Source: MPNP01 sp965116235 (GTDB lineage: Bacteria; Pseudomonadota; Alphaproteobacteria; Rhodobacterales; Rhodobacteraceae). Taken from it: DNA of 64,000 nt. The notes beneath the pieces are model-generated. The model worked only from the letters and a program-made list of their open reading frames with translations. It did not search any database and had not been told where the DNA came from. The DNA is taken from the NCBI GenBank assembly GCA_965116235.1, contig OZ220496.1, positions 3,189,088 through 3,253,087 on the forward strand, written 5' to 3'. How positions within the stretch are numbered: position 1 is the first letter of the stretch; every line of letters starts with the position of its first letter. The position numbers and the translations under genes are program-made. Shown piece after piece: positions 28,339 through 37,548 of this stretch.

Positions 28339-29619
28339 TCAGAGCTCTTTCCACCGGTCCAGGCCATGCCTGACCCAAGCGAAAATTCCATCCATCCGTC
28401 CTTCTTGCAAAAGAACAGCGGCGATGATGATCGTGCCTTTCAGGATTAACTGTGTGTTGCTGTCGATGTTGTTGAGTTGAAGGATGTTGCTGAGGAACCC
28501 GAAGATCAGGACCCCAACAAAAGTTCCCATTACGGCGCCGCGCCCGCCCATCAGACTGGTACCGCCGATAACGACAGCCGCAATGGCATCAAGTTCAAGC
28601 CCGATGCCCGCATCAGGTTTACCTTGACGAAACTGTGCAACGTAAAACACGCCGCCGAGTGCTGACAATCCACCGGCAATTGCGTAGGTGACAATCTTGT
28701 TGCGCGCTACATTGATACCGGCCAAACGCGCCGCCTCCTCGTTTCCGCCAATCGCCAGCAAATAGCTTCCGTAGGTCGTCAATCTGGTCAGCAAAAAGAA
28801 GATCGCCAAAACAATCAGGAATATCAGCCCGGGTACCGGCAGGACACCCCAGACGAGGCTTCGAAGAACTTCAAAAGTCTCCGTCGCATTGCTGCCAGTG
28901 TACACGGGGTAGACAGCAGTGTCCTGACCCGCGATGACCCGGGCGAGGCCAAGAGCTCCGACCATCATGGCTAAAGTCACAATGAATGGCTGCAGACGTC
29001 CGTGCACGATAAGCAGTCCGTTTAGCGTCCCAATGACCGCGCCAACACAGGGGACAGCGACAAGAACGGCCAAAACACCAAACTTGCTTGAGACCTGAGC
29101 AGACAACCATACCATGACGCCAACTGAAAATGCGGCGGCCATGACGACAGGAATCCATGTGGAAGCACTGGATATGGCGGACGATTTTTGCCCCTTGCCC
29201 AACTCCTTCTGGAGAAATAGCAGCAATGCGGCAATGCACATGAACAGAACCGCGCCGGTCGCAGGGACACTGAAATAGCTTGCCGCCGTCCAACCTTCCT
29301 GCGTCAGAAGCATTGCGCAGATCACCGTGCCAAGTGCCAAAGTCGATCCAACGGACAAATCGATTCCCGCAATGAAAATGACAAGCGTCATGCCGACGGC
29401 GACAATTCCAGTTACGGATACTTGACGCAGAACGTCCGTCAAGTTGCCAATTGAAAGGAAGATGTTGTTTCCCTTGGACGACAAAGGAGAAGTCAGTGCA
29501 CCAAAGACAATCAGAACGAGCAGACCCCAGTATAGCTTGGTCTTATTCAAGATCACGCCGATTATGCGCATGGCATCTATTGATGATGCCCTATGCAATT
29601 GTGAATTGAAAACGCTCAT
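28339..29619 (-). CDS. Sugar ABC transporter, permease (RbsC/XylH type)
   Basis: 426 residues, about ten hydrophobic segments. Family landmarks: GMTLVIFIAGIDLSVGS, GTLNGLLIVHGRLQPFIVTLAMM, YLLAIGGNEEAARLAGINV and GGTSLMGGRGAVMGTFVG. It is longer than RbsC because of an extra loop with two hydrophobic stretches near residues 100-190, as in XylH-like permeases. It forms the inner-membrane channel with the ATPase and binding protein either side. Confidence 0.9.
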   Translation of the reverse strand: MSVFNSQLHRASSIDAMRIIGVILNKTKLYWGLLVLIVFGALTSPLSSKGNNIFLSIGNLTDVLRQVSVTGIVAVGMTLVIFIAGIDLSVGSTLALGTVICAMLLTQEGWTAASYFSVPATGAVLFMCIAALLLFLQKELGKGQKSSAISSASTWIPVVMAAAFSVGVMVWLSAQVSSKFGVLAVLVAVPCVGAVIGTLNGLLIVHGRLQPFIVTLAMMVGALGLARVIAGQDTAVYPVYTGSNATETFEVLRSLVWGVLPVPGLIFLIVLAIFFLLTRLTTYGSYLLAIGGNEEAARLAGINVARNKIVTYAIAGGLSALGGVFYVAQFRQGKPDAGIGLELDAIAAVVIGGTSLMGGRGAVMGTFVGVLIFGFLSNILQLNNIDSNTQLILKGTIIIAAVLLQEGRMDGIFAWVRHGLDRWKEL

Positions 29620-29636
29620 TTTGTCTTTGTTTCATT

Positions 29637-31145
29637 TCAGGCGAATTGCATCGCGAGTTCCTTGATTGAATCAACGGACATTTCGGCCCTATTGAGAGTT
29701 CCCGTGATTCGACCTTCACAAAGCACGATCATCCGATCACAAACTGCCAGGAACTCCGATATCTCCGAACTTGCAAACAAGACGGACATCCCCTGCTCAG
29801 CCAATTCTCCAATCAGGTCATAAATTTCGTCCTTGGCGCCCACATCGATGCCTCTGGTCGGCTCGTCGAGCAGCAAGATCCTTGGCTTGGTGGCCAGCCA
29901 CTTGCCCAGCACAACTTTCTGCTGGTTGCCGCCACTCAATCGTCTGACAATGTGTTCCGGACCACGGGCGACAATCCGCAACGTGTCAATCGCATTTAGT
30001 GACTCGTGCTTTTGCAATGCTGTCGGATTAAGTCCGAAACGCGATCGTGTAGGCAACAACGGCAACACGACATTGTCGCTAATGGATCGATCAAGGAGCA
30101 GACCATTCCCTTTACGGTCCTCGGTAATCAGTGCAAGCCCCAACTCAACTCCATCAGCCGGACTTCTGAGTCGGACCTTCTCTCCATTGATTTCGATATC
30201 ACCCTTGTAAGCGCCACCGCGTGCGCCGAACAATGTTTCGAGAAGCTCTGTGCGCCCAGCACCCAAAAGACCACCAACGCCAAGAATTTCACCCTTTTTC
30301 ACCTCAAACGAAATATCCTGCAGAACGTTTCGGTGCTCAGAACTAACCGACAGATTGTCCACGCGCATGGTCACAACTTCGGAGGGCTCGGATTTTCGGA
30401 CAAGAGGTTTGATTTCAACCGGTCTGCCGACCATCATCTGAATCAGCTCGCTCGAGTTGGTTTCCGACACAAGGCGTGTTCCGATCTGGTCGCCGTCACG
30501 CAAAACGGTCACGCGGTCCGAAATTTCAAAGACCTCATCCATCCGGTGTGAAATATAGACAATAGCAACACCTTGAAGAGCGAGATCGCGAATGACTTCC
30601 ATGAGGATGTCGGTCTCGGTCTGCGACAGAGCCGAGGTTGGCTCGTCCATAATCAACAGTCGCGCTTCTCCCAAAAGGGCACGGGCAATCTCGACAAGCT
30701 GCTGTTCGCCCATGCGAAGGTTTTTGACCGGTGTATCCACATTCAATTTGAAACCAAAACGCGCTAACGCCTCACGCGCTGTCTTTCGCAAGGCGAAACG
30801 ATCAATATAAATGCCAAATTTTTTCGGTTCGTGTCCAAGCAGAACATTCTCGGCCACTGTCATCTCGGGGATCAGGCTCAATTCCTGGTGCATGATGACG
30901 ATACCGCGTTCCTCCGCTTCGCGCGGTGATCCAAAGGATACTTCCTCGCCGTCAGTAAACATCGCACCGGAAGTGGCTTTTTGCACGCCGCTGATAATCT
31001 TGACGAGTGTGCTTTTTCCAGTGCCATTCTCTCCCATCAGGGTGTGAATTTCGCCGCCAAGGAAATCGAGATGCACGTCGCGCAAAACCGATACGCCGGA
31101 AAAAGACATGCCAATCCCACGCAGATTGAGCGCGACAGAAGCCAT
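29637..31145 (-). CDS. Sugar ABC transporter, ATP-binding protein (RbsA/MglA type)
   Basis: About 502 residues with two ABC domains, as in RbsA, MglA and XylG. Domain 1 has MGENGTGKST, LRMGEQQLVEIARAL and LLIMDEPTSAL. Domain 2 has a degenerate Walker A (GGLLGAGRTE), then RRLSGGNQQKVVLGKWL and LLLDEPTRGIDVG. The ATG at 31145 follows GGGAGA and is preferred to the start at 31202. It is the first gene of the operon, behind a pair of direct repeats likely to be operators. Confidence 0.92.
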   Translation of the reverse strand: MASVALNLRGIGMSFSGVSVLRDVHLDFLGGEIHTLMGENGTGKSTLVKIISGVQKATSGAMFTDGEEVSFGSPREAEERGIVIMHQELSLIPEMTVAENVLLGHEPKKFGIYIDRFALRKTAREALARFGFKLNVDTPVKNLRMGEQQLVEIARALLGEARLLIMDEPTSALSQTETDILMEVIRDLALQGVAIVYISHRMDEVFEISDRVTVLRDGDQIGTRLVSETNSSELIQMMVGRPVEIKPLVRKSEPSEVVTMRVDNLSVSSEHRNVLQDISFEVKKGEILGVGGLLGAGRTELLETLFGARGGAYKGDIEINGEKVRLRSPADGVELGLALITEDRKGNGLLLDRSISDNVVLPLLPTRSRFGLNPTALQKHESLNAIDTLRIVARGPEHIVRRLSGGNQQKVVLGKWLATKPRILLLDEPTRGIDVGAKDEIYDLIGELAEQGMSVLFASSEISEFLAVCDRMIVLCEGRITGTLNRAEMSVDSIKELAMQFA

Positions 31146-31220
31146 TGATTCTCCCGGTCTTGTCTTCTCCTGTCGATCAACTGCAAGCATGCCTTCTCCC
31201 AAAGACGATTCCTGATTGAA

Positions 31221-31293
31221 GTTTTATATAAGAAACGCTCTGCATATGTAAACTTTTGGTTTTATACGTGAAATGTTCTGTATATGCAAATCT
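31221..31293 (-). promoter_or_regulatory. Tandem 35-bp direct repeats, candidate IclR-type operators
   Basis: Two copies starting at 31221 and 31259 (38-bp period) share about 26 of 35 positions. Both begin GTTTTATA and share GAAA, TCTG and ATATG at matching places. They lie 75-150 bp upstream of the ABC ATPase gene, a fitting place for the regulator encoded at the other end of the operon. Confidence 0.55.
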
Positions 31294-31679
31294 TTTTTTG
31301 ACGAACATGACATAGCTTTCCTGTTTGCACCGAAATTCATCCAGAAGGGAATGTTGGATGGAGATTTGGTTCTTGCGGCGGGAAGTACAGGATCATGAAG
31401 TTGCTCTGGTATCGCCGGTTCTGACGTCATGCGAAGCTGACGAGAGCATAGGCCACATGGCCATATCCAAGCTTGCAGTGGGTTTCCGCGACGCCTTGGC
31501 GCGTGTTCCAGACGGAACTTCATTCGTCGAATTGGCCATGAATCCCGCTAGGGAAGGGATTTCACCAGATTTTGATCTGGACTCTGCCTGGAACCATTTT
31601 GTCGATCAGGGTGCCCAGATGGGTCAAGACCCCATGTTGCATCGGAGTTCGGTGTCGCCATGGCGTAAAAAGTGATGCT
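31294..31679. other. Intergenic, no gene recognised
   Basis: About 390 bp between the sugar operon promoter and a transposase remnant. A 116-codon plus-strand frame (31325-31675) has no recognisable domain. Confidence 0.4.
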
Positions 31680-31975
31680 CGGGAGCCGCGAAATGGCTCA
31701 TGCAGTTCAGGGTCAAGGTGGCCAGGTCGGCGAGCAGCGTATCGAAACTGTACATGGGAAGGCCCTCCGGTGTCAATCGGGTGGCGGTCCTGGCTTGGGC
31801 CCGGTCAGAGGGTTGGGGCGGGTCGACCGGGTTGGGGCAGGAACTCGACTCGGCGTGTGGGCGGCATCCTCGAACAGCAACAGGGCCAGGTGCCGGTACA
31901 GATGCCATGCGACATACCAGGCGAGTACGCACTGTAAATAAAATTGGACTTGATCCAGACCACACAGGAGACTTC
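31680..31975 (-). pseudogene. 3' remnant of an IS1634-type (IS4 superfamily) transposase
   Basis: On the minus strand one frame carries VLAWYVAWHLYRHLALLLFED, the helical end of the catalytic domain in this transposase group. The following tail, RTATRLTPEGLPMYSF then DTLLADLATLTLN, lies in another frame, so there is at least one frameshift. The catalytic core is absent. It ends just before the cbiX gene, so an element once sat at the border of the cobalamin cluster. Confidence 0.6.
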
Positions 31976-32072
31976 TCCTCTGGTTGAAATCCTGATCTTG
32001 AATGATCACTTCTGAGCGGATCAAACAACTTTGTACCATGCCCTTATCGGCGTCAGTGAATTGGAAAGACAA

Positions 32073-33146
32073 TTGGACAAAATCGGGGTTCTGATCTGTG
32101 GCCACGGCTCCCGGTCGGATGAAGCCGTCAAGGAGTTCTCCAGCGCGGCCAGACAAATAGCACAGTACTTGCCTGACGACTGGGTCCTGGAATATGGCTA
32201 TCTGGAATTCGCCAACCCCGTTATTCGGGATGGTCTGGATTCGCTGAGGACACAAGGTTGCACGAAAATTCTCGCCGTCCCAGGGATGCTGTTTGCCGCG
32301 ATGCATGTGAAGAATGATATTCCTTCGGTTCTCAACAGCTATGCAAGAAAGCACTCCATGCCCATCCTGTTCGGCAAGGAGTTGGGTGTTGATCCCAGGC
32401 TCCTTGAGGCTTCCGCAGATCGCATCAATTCCGTCTTGGCAACACCTCAACCCGATCTTGATCCAGTGCCTTTGGCGGAAACCTGTCTCGTTGTAATTGG
32501 GAGAGGGGCTTCAGACCCTGATGCAAACTCGAATGTCTCGAAGGTTGCCCGCTTGTTGTGGGAGGGCATGGGGTTCGGATGGTGCGAAGTGGGATATTCA
32601 GGAGTTACCTTTCCTCTGGTAGAGCCTGGTCTGGAACACGCAGCCAAACTGGGATACAAGCGAGTTGTTGTGTTCCCATACTTCTTGTTTGGCGGGATTT
32701 TGATCGACCGTATCTATGGCTTCACGGACCTTGTTGCCCAACGCCATCCACACATCCAGTTCATCAAGGCACCATACCTGAACGATCATCCGAAAGTCTT
32801 GGAACTCTTTGCACAAAGGGCTCAGGAAACAATAACGGGCGATACGGCAATGAATTGCTCCATGTGCAAGTATCGAACGAAGGTCATCGGTTTCGAGGAT
32901 GAGGTCGGAATGGTTCAGGAAAGTCATCACCACCATGTAGAAGGTCAAGGAGCTTCGGCACCAGGGTCCAATGTCGCAAGCTGCAGCTTGTGTGATGATT
33001 TCTGTACCGGTGCCTGTAGACTTAATCATCACGAAAACCATCATCAACATGATCACGACCACTCTCATCATCACCACCATTACCCGCACAGCGATCATCC
33101 ACTGGGTCCGGAAAGTGTTCGAAAGTTCCTGAAAGGGCAGAATTGA
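32073..33146 (+). CDS. cbiX: Sirohydrochlorin cobaltochelatase CbiX (long form)
   Basis: About 357 residues. It inserts cobalt into sirohydrochlorin, the early step of the anaerobic-type route. Two CbiX halves are visible (IGVLICGHGSRSDEAV and LVVIGRGASDPDANS, each followed by a conserved strand-helix). The C-terminal tail of about 70 residues has six cysteines (CSMC and CSLCDDFCTGAC), a likely Fe-S site, and 18 histidines. The start is uncertain: I prefer the TTG at 32073 (LDKIGVL) after GGAAAG, but the frame is open from a TTG at 32031. It is the first gene of the cobalamin run; its TGA overlaps the next start. Confidence 0.9.
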   Translation: MDKIGVLICGHGSRSDEAVKEFSSAARQIAQYLPDDWVLEYGYLEFANPVIRDGLDSLRTQGCTKILAVPGMLFAAMHVKNDIPSVLNSYARKHSMPILFGKELGVDPRLLEASADRINSVLATPQPDLDPVPLAETCLVVIGRGASDPDANSNVSKVARLLWEGMGFGWCEVGYSGVTFPLVEPGLEHAAKLGYKRVVVFPYFLFGGILIDRIYGFTDLVAQRHPHIQFIKAPYLNDHPKVLELFAQRAQETITGDTAMNCSMCKYRTKVIGFEDEVGMVQESHHHHVEGQGASAPGSNVASCSLCDDFCTGACRLNHHENHHQHDHDHSHHHHHYPHSDHPLGPESVRKFLKGQN

Positions 33147-33784
33147 ACTACGAAAAAGATCCCCAAAAGATCTATGAACAGAGTTTTTCAATAATCCGGA
33201 ACGAAGTTGATCTGTCCTGTTTCCCCGCGGGGATGCAAGACATCATCATCAGAATTGTCCACGCCTGTGGCATGACTGATATCACAAGGGATATCAGGTA
33301 TTCGGATACTCTTTTGGAAACTGGATTGGCCGCCTACAGTTCCGGTGCCGGAATATACTGTGATACCCGCATGACCTCAAACGGGATAATTCAGTCACTT
33401 CTTCCTGCAAACACCGAAGTTGTCGTTTCAGTTGACACCCCCGAGGTCCAGAGACTTGCAGAAAGCAATGAAACGACGAGGTCTGCAGCTTCGGTTGATC
33501 ACTGGCATCCCCATTATGATGGAGGCATTGTCGTCATAGGCAATGCTCCGACAGCCCTTTTTCGCTTGTTGGAACTCGTCGCCAAGCGTAGAGAACGACC
33601 TAGCCTTGTCATCGCCACTCCAGTCGGTTTTGTCGGAGCAGCTGAAAGCAAGCAGGAACTGACGAACAACGACCTAGGGCTTGATTACATCACTGTGTTG
33701 GGCAGGCGAGGAGGCTCTGCAATAGCCGCATCCATTGTCAATGCCCTCAGTGTTGTTTATCGGCAAAGACTTGAATTGAACTGA
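33143..33784 (+). CDS. cobH: Precorrin-8X methylmutase
   Basis: 213 residues. CobH/CbiC moves the methyl from C11 to C12, giving (hydrogeno)cobyrinate. Recognisable stretches: PQKIYEQSFSIIRNE, RIVHACGMTDITRDIRYS, GAGIYCDTRMTSNGI, IVVIGNAPTALFRLLEL and TPVGFVGAAESKQEL. The start is a TTG overlapping the cbiX stop (TTGA). Confidence 0.95.
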   Translation: MNYEKDPQKIYEQSFSIIRNEVDLSCFPAGMQDIIIRIVHACGMTDITRDIRYSDTLLETGLAAYSSGAGIYCDTRMTSNGIIQSLLPANTEVVVSVDTPEVQRLAESNETTRSAASVDHWHPHYDGGIVVIGNAPTALFRLLELVAKRRERPSLVIATPVGFVGAAESKQELTNNDLGLDYITVLGRRGGSAIAASIVNALSVVYRQRLELN

Positions 33785-33804
33785 ACCGATTGCAGTTCAA
33801 ATGC

Positions 33805-35019
33805 ATGGAAACTCCCTGGTTGCATGTCATTGGAATTGGCGAAACTGGTCTCGATGGCTTGAACCCCGAAGCCTTGAAAGTGCTGTCAGAGGCCGAGATT
33901 ATAATTGGAGGAACCCGGCACCACAAATCGTCACTCGCCTTCAAGGGGAAGAAGATTCAGTGGCCTTCACCCTTTACGACCATGATCGAAGAAATCGGGC
34001 AATACCGTTCTCGAACAACCGCCGTATTGGTCACAGGCGATCCTCTTTGGTACTCCGCCGGGTCAAAACTGGCAAGGGAATGGCCCTCCGAGGAAATACG
34101 GTTCTATCCGCAGATTTCGGCCTTTCAACTTTCATGTGCCCGCATGCAATGGAGTGTTCCGGACGTTGAAAAGCTTACCATACACGGTCGCCCCCCTGGC
34201 CAGATCATACCTTTTCTTGCACCAGGCAATCGATTGGTCATTTTAACATCAGATCAAACCTCGCCGAGCATCGTGGCACATATCCTGATCCAACAAGGTT
34301 ATGGTGAAAGTGGGTTGACCGTGCTAGGTGAACTGGGCGGACCCAACGAAATTGCCATCCACGGACGGGCCGACTCCTGGAAATCCGTAGAGGCCGAGAA
34401 CGATATTCCAAACTTTCATACTCTGTGCGTTCACTGCAAGCCCCAGGCCGGCGTTTCGATACTACCAGCCGGTCCAGGCCTACCCGATAATGCATTTGCG
34501 ACAGACGGCAATTTTACAAAGAGCGAAGTCAGAGCCGTGACTGTTGCCGCCCTGGCCCCCTTTCGCAATAAAGTGCTCTGGGATTTGGGATGCGGCCATG
34601 GCACGGTTGGAATCGAGTGGCTCCGGCTATCGTTTGAAGGTGAAGTCTACGCCACAGAACAAAACCAAGGCCGTTGCCAAATGGCTTCACTGAACGCGGA
34701 AAGGTTGGGAGTGCCAAAATTCAGGGTATTTGAAGGATTGAATCAGGATCTTGTTGATCAATTCCCTGACCCGAATGCCATTTTCATTGGCGGAGGACTG
34801 GATGAACAGCTAGTCTCCTCGTGCATCGCTCGCCTAAAACCCTACGGTCGGCTTGTTGTCAACTCGGCAACACTGGAATCCGAGGCTCTACTCGTCAACC
34901 TGCAAAAGCAATACGGCGGCGAACTCATTAAAATCGCCATTGCCAGAATCAAACCCATCGGATCATTCTCAACGTGGGACCAGCATATTCCTGTCACCCA
35001 GTGGAGATATGAACGGTGA
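33805..35019 (+). CDS. cobL: Precorrin-6Y C5,15-methyltransferase (decarboxylating), CbiE-CbiT fusion
   Basis: About 404 residues. The N-terminal half is CbiE-like (VIGIGETGLDGLNPEA, VTGDPLWYSAG, FYPQISAFQLSCAR); the C-terminal half is a CbiT-like SAM methyltransferase (TKSEVRAVTVAAL, DLGCGHGTVGIEWL). Together they methylate C5 and C15 and remove the acetate carboxyl at C12. The ATG at 33805 is preferred to the TTG at 33790. The stop overlaps the GTG of cobI (GTGA). Confidence 0.94.
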   Translation: METPWLHVIGIGETGLDGLNPEALKVLSEAEIIIGGTRHHKSSLAFKGKKIQWPSPFTTMIEEIGQYRSRTTAVLVTGDPLWYSAGSKLAREWPSEEIRFYPQISAFQLSCARMQWSVPDVEKLTIHGRPPGQIIPFLAPGNRLVILTSDQTSPSIVAHILIQQGYGESGLTVLGELGGPNEIAIHGRADSWKSVEAENDIPNFHTLCVHCKPQAGVSILPAGPGLPDNAFATDGNFTKSEVRAVTVAALAPFRNKVLWDLGCGHGTVGIEWLRLSFEGEVYATEQNQGRCQMASLNAERLGVPKFRVFEGLNQDLVDQFPDPNAIFIGGGLDEQLVSSCIARLKPYGRLVVNSATLESEALLVNLQKQYGGELIKIAIARIKPIGSFSTWDQHIPVTQWRYER

Positions 35020-35720
35020 CCGGTACACTTTTAGGCGTTGGGGTTGGCCCAGGTGATCCTGAACTAATCACCCTGAAAGCCCACCGTATCATCTCACAGG
35101 CCAAGATCATCGCTTATCCTTCAACAGAAACCGGAGAAAGCTTTGCCCGAGAAATTGCGGCGAAATTGCTGCCTGATGACGTCACAGAGATACCAATCAA
35201 GATTCCAATGGTTGCCGCCCGCTATCCAAGCCAAGCCGTTTACAACAAAGCCCATGAGGTCATTGACCGTCACTTGCTGGCTGACCGGGATGTGGTTGTC
35301 ATCTGTCAGGGTGATCCCTTCTTCTTCGGCTCCTTCATGTATCTCTTTGCCAAATTTGTCGGCAAGGTGCCGATTGAGATTGTTCCCGGCATCACGTCTC
35401 TTACTGCCTGTTCAGCGGCATCTCTCCGACCGCTATGTGCCCGTCTGGATACGGTCACAGTCATTCCGGGAGGACTTGACGATCATCAGCTGGAAGCGGC
35501 ACTGCTGGGCACCGGGGCCTTTGCAATCATGAAAGTTGGTCGGCATCTCAGCCGTCTCAGGTCAGTTCTGAACAAATTGTTCCTCGCCGACCGATCCATT
35601 TACATCAGCCATGCCACATTGCCCAACCAAGTCGTTCTTCCCTTGGCTGAGGCACCGGACACGGCCCCTTACTTTTCCATGATATTGATTCCAAGTGAAG
35701 ACGAGCATGTCGCCTATTAA
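35016..35720 (+). CDS. cobI: Precorrin-2 C20-methyltransferase
   Basis: 234 residues, SAM-dependent tetrapyrrole methylase fold: GVGVGPGDPELITLKA at the start, CQGDPFFFGSFMYL, VPGITSLTACSA. It converts precorrin-2 (or the cobalt form) to precorrin-3A. GTG start overlapping the cobL stop; it overlaps the following cbiG-cobJ frame by up to 26 bp. Confidence 0.94.
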   Translation: MTGTLLGVGVGPGDPELITLKAHRIISQAKIIAYPSTETGESFAREIAAKLLPDDVTEIPIKIPMVAARYPSQAVYNKAHEVIDRHLLADRDVVVICQGDPFFFGSFMYLFAKFVGKVPIEIVPGITSLTACSAASLRPLCARLDTVTVIPGGLDDHQLEAALLGTGAFAIMKVGRHLSRLRSVLNKLFLADRSIYISHATLPNQVVLPLAEAPDTAPYFSMILIPSEDEHVAY

Positions 35721-37548
35721 GCCGGTTGTGTTCTGTTTCACGGCAAGGGGAACTGCGATTGGGAATCAGATCGCCTCACATTTTGGCGGACATGTCCTGA
35801 CCCAGAGAAGTTCACAAACTCAAAAGATTGGCGACCAGCTGCAAAGTGCATTTTTGGGCAAGGTTCCTATTGTTGGGGTCTGCGCAACGGGAATTCTCAT
35901 TCGAATTCTGGCTCCCCTCATCGCTGACAAATCAAGTGAACCTCCTGTTGTTTGCGTTTCGGATGATGGCCGTTTTGTTATCCCCTTGCTCGGTGGCCAT
36001 AATGGTGCCAACAGGCTCGCAGAAAAAATCAGCCATTTGCTTGATGCCCGTGCCGTATTGACAACTGGCAGCCATGCAGCCTTTGGGCTGTCACTGGTTG
36101 AACCGCCAGACAATTGGTCCCTGAGCAATCCTGAGGATGCCAAGCCCGTCGTCTCGGCAATCATGAATGATCACAGGGTTGAAGTTGTGGGTCAGGCCGG
36201 ATGGCTAGAGCCCCTTCATGACCTTCCAAATGTGGTGTTTACCTCCCTCACCGATCATGCCGACAGGATAGAAATAGCCGCTGCGGGAACACCCCCTCTA
36301 ACCTATTACCGCAAGCAATTTGCCTTGGGTGTTGGATGTGTGAGAAACTGCCCAACCGACGAGTTGCTCAAACTCGTTGAGTCCAAACTGGCCGAGATGG
36401 ACCTATCGCCGGGGAATATCGAAGGCATCTATTCCGTTGACATCAAATGCGATGAACCCGCAATCCACGAGGTGGCTAAAATTTTTGATCTGCCGGTCCG
36501 GTTTTACTCGCCAACGGTTTTGGAGGAACAGTTCCCAAGGCTACAGCACCCCTCAGAAGTGGTTTACAAGGAGATAGGATGTCATGGGGTCAGTGAGGCT
36601 GCCTGCCTGACACGAGCCGGTCAAGACGGTGAGTTTATTCTACCTAAATGCAAATCGCCGAATGCGACCGTAGCCCTGGCTAAAATCGGCGTCGAAAATA
36701 CATCCATCGGAACGCCCAGAGGCCTTCTTTCAGTTGTAGGAATCGGGCCAGGAGCAACTGCAATGCGTTCGCCTGAAGTAACAATGGCAATCGTCAAGGC
36801 TGACGAACTGGTTGGATACAAAGGCTATCTCAAGCAACTTGAGCCTATTCCCTCAACCACTGCCGTGGTGCCGTTTGAACTGGGCCAAGAGGAACAAAGA
36901 TGCCGCTATGCCTTGGAAGCTGCTGGCACAGGAAAGCGAGTTGCCCTGGTGTGTTCGGGCGATAGCAGTATTTATGCGATGAACTCGCTCGTCATGGAGT
37001 TGCTGGATATGCCGGAAGAACAGGGTGGCGTTTCCGACCGGGCCAAAAAGGCTGAATTGAGATTCTTGCCTGGAATCTCGGCTTTTCAAGCGGCTTCGGC
37101 TAAGGCTGGCAGCTTGATCGGACACGACTTTTGCGCCATTTCGCTTTCCAACCTGTTGACGGACGATGCAACCATTCTGAGGCGGGTTCAAAGTGCGGCC
37201 GAAGGTGATTTCGTCATTTCCTTTTACAACCCAGCATCCAAAAGGCGGAAGCATCTATTCGAAGAAGCCATCAACTTGATTCGGCTTTATAGATGCGCTC
37301 ATACCCCCGTCCTTGTAGCCAAATCCGTCACACGACCAGATGATGAACTTATGACCATAAAAAAACTCCGGGACGTTGGTGTTGATGACGTTGACATGTT
37401 CACCATCGTGATCATAGGAAACAGTCAGAGCAAGATCTTCTGGAGCGGTTCAACGCTTAACGGAATCAATGGCTTCTGGGCTTATTCCCCCCGGGGATAT
37501 GATCAAAAAAGGAACAAATCCATAACGCTCAAGGAAAATTTGGGATGA
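35695..37548 (+). CDS. CbiG-CobJ fusion: precorrin-5A hydrolase domain with C17-methyltransferase
   Basis: 617 residues. Residues 1 to about 335 are CbiG: a mobile N-terminal domain (VVCVSDDGRFVIPLLGGHNGAN, TTGSHAAFG) and a C-terminal CobE-like domain (LGVGCVRNCPTDEL, EAACLTRAG). Residues from about 340 are CobJ/CbiH (VVGIGPGATAMRSPEV, VCSGDSSIYAMNSLVMEL, LPGISAFQAASAKAG), which contracts the ring while methylating C17. Joining the two puts consecutive steps on one chain. The first Met lies inside cobI; a second at 35707 is possible. The stop overlaps cobM. Confidence 0.93.
   Translation: MKTSMSPIKPVVFCFTARGTAIGNQIASHFGGHVLTQRSSQTQKIGDQLQSAFLGKVPIVGVCATGILIRILAPLIADKSSEPPVVCVSDDGRFVIPLLGGHNGANRLAEKISHLLDARAVLTTGSHAAFGLSLVEPPDNWSLSNPEDAKPVVSAIMNDHRVEVVGQAGWLEPLHDLPNVVFTSLTDHADRIEIAAAGTPPLTYYRKQFALGVGCVRNCPTDELLKLVESKLAEMDLSPGNIEGIYSVDIKCDEPAIHEVAKIFDLPVRFYSPTVLEEQFPRLQHPSEVVYKEIGCHGVSEAACLTRAGQDGEFILPKCKSPNATVALAKIGVENTSIGTPRGLLSVVGIGPGATAMRSPEVTMAIVKADELVGYKGYLKQLEPIPSTTAVVPFELGQEEQRCRYALEAAGTGKRVALVCSGDSSIYAMNSLVMELLDMPEEQGGVSDRAKKAELRFLPGISAFQAASAKAGSLIGHDFCAISLSNLLTDDATILRRVQSAAEGDFVISFYNPASKRRKHLFEEAINLIRLYRCAHTPVLVAKSVTRPDDELMTIKKLRDVGVDDVDMFTIVIIGNSQSKIFWSGSTLNGINGFWAYSPRGYDQKRNKSITLKENLG

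Noticed and set aside
31976..32072. Possible cobalamin riboswitch before cbiX
   Set aside because: There is too little space and I see no B12-box-like conserved core there, nor before cobB, cbiD or cobQ. A covariance-model search would settle it.
31773..32450. Minus-strand open frame of 225 codons at the start of the cobalamin cluster
   Set aside because: Its upstream part is antisense to cbiX; only the last 60 or so codons carry transposase similarity, which I annotate as a remnant.
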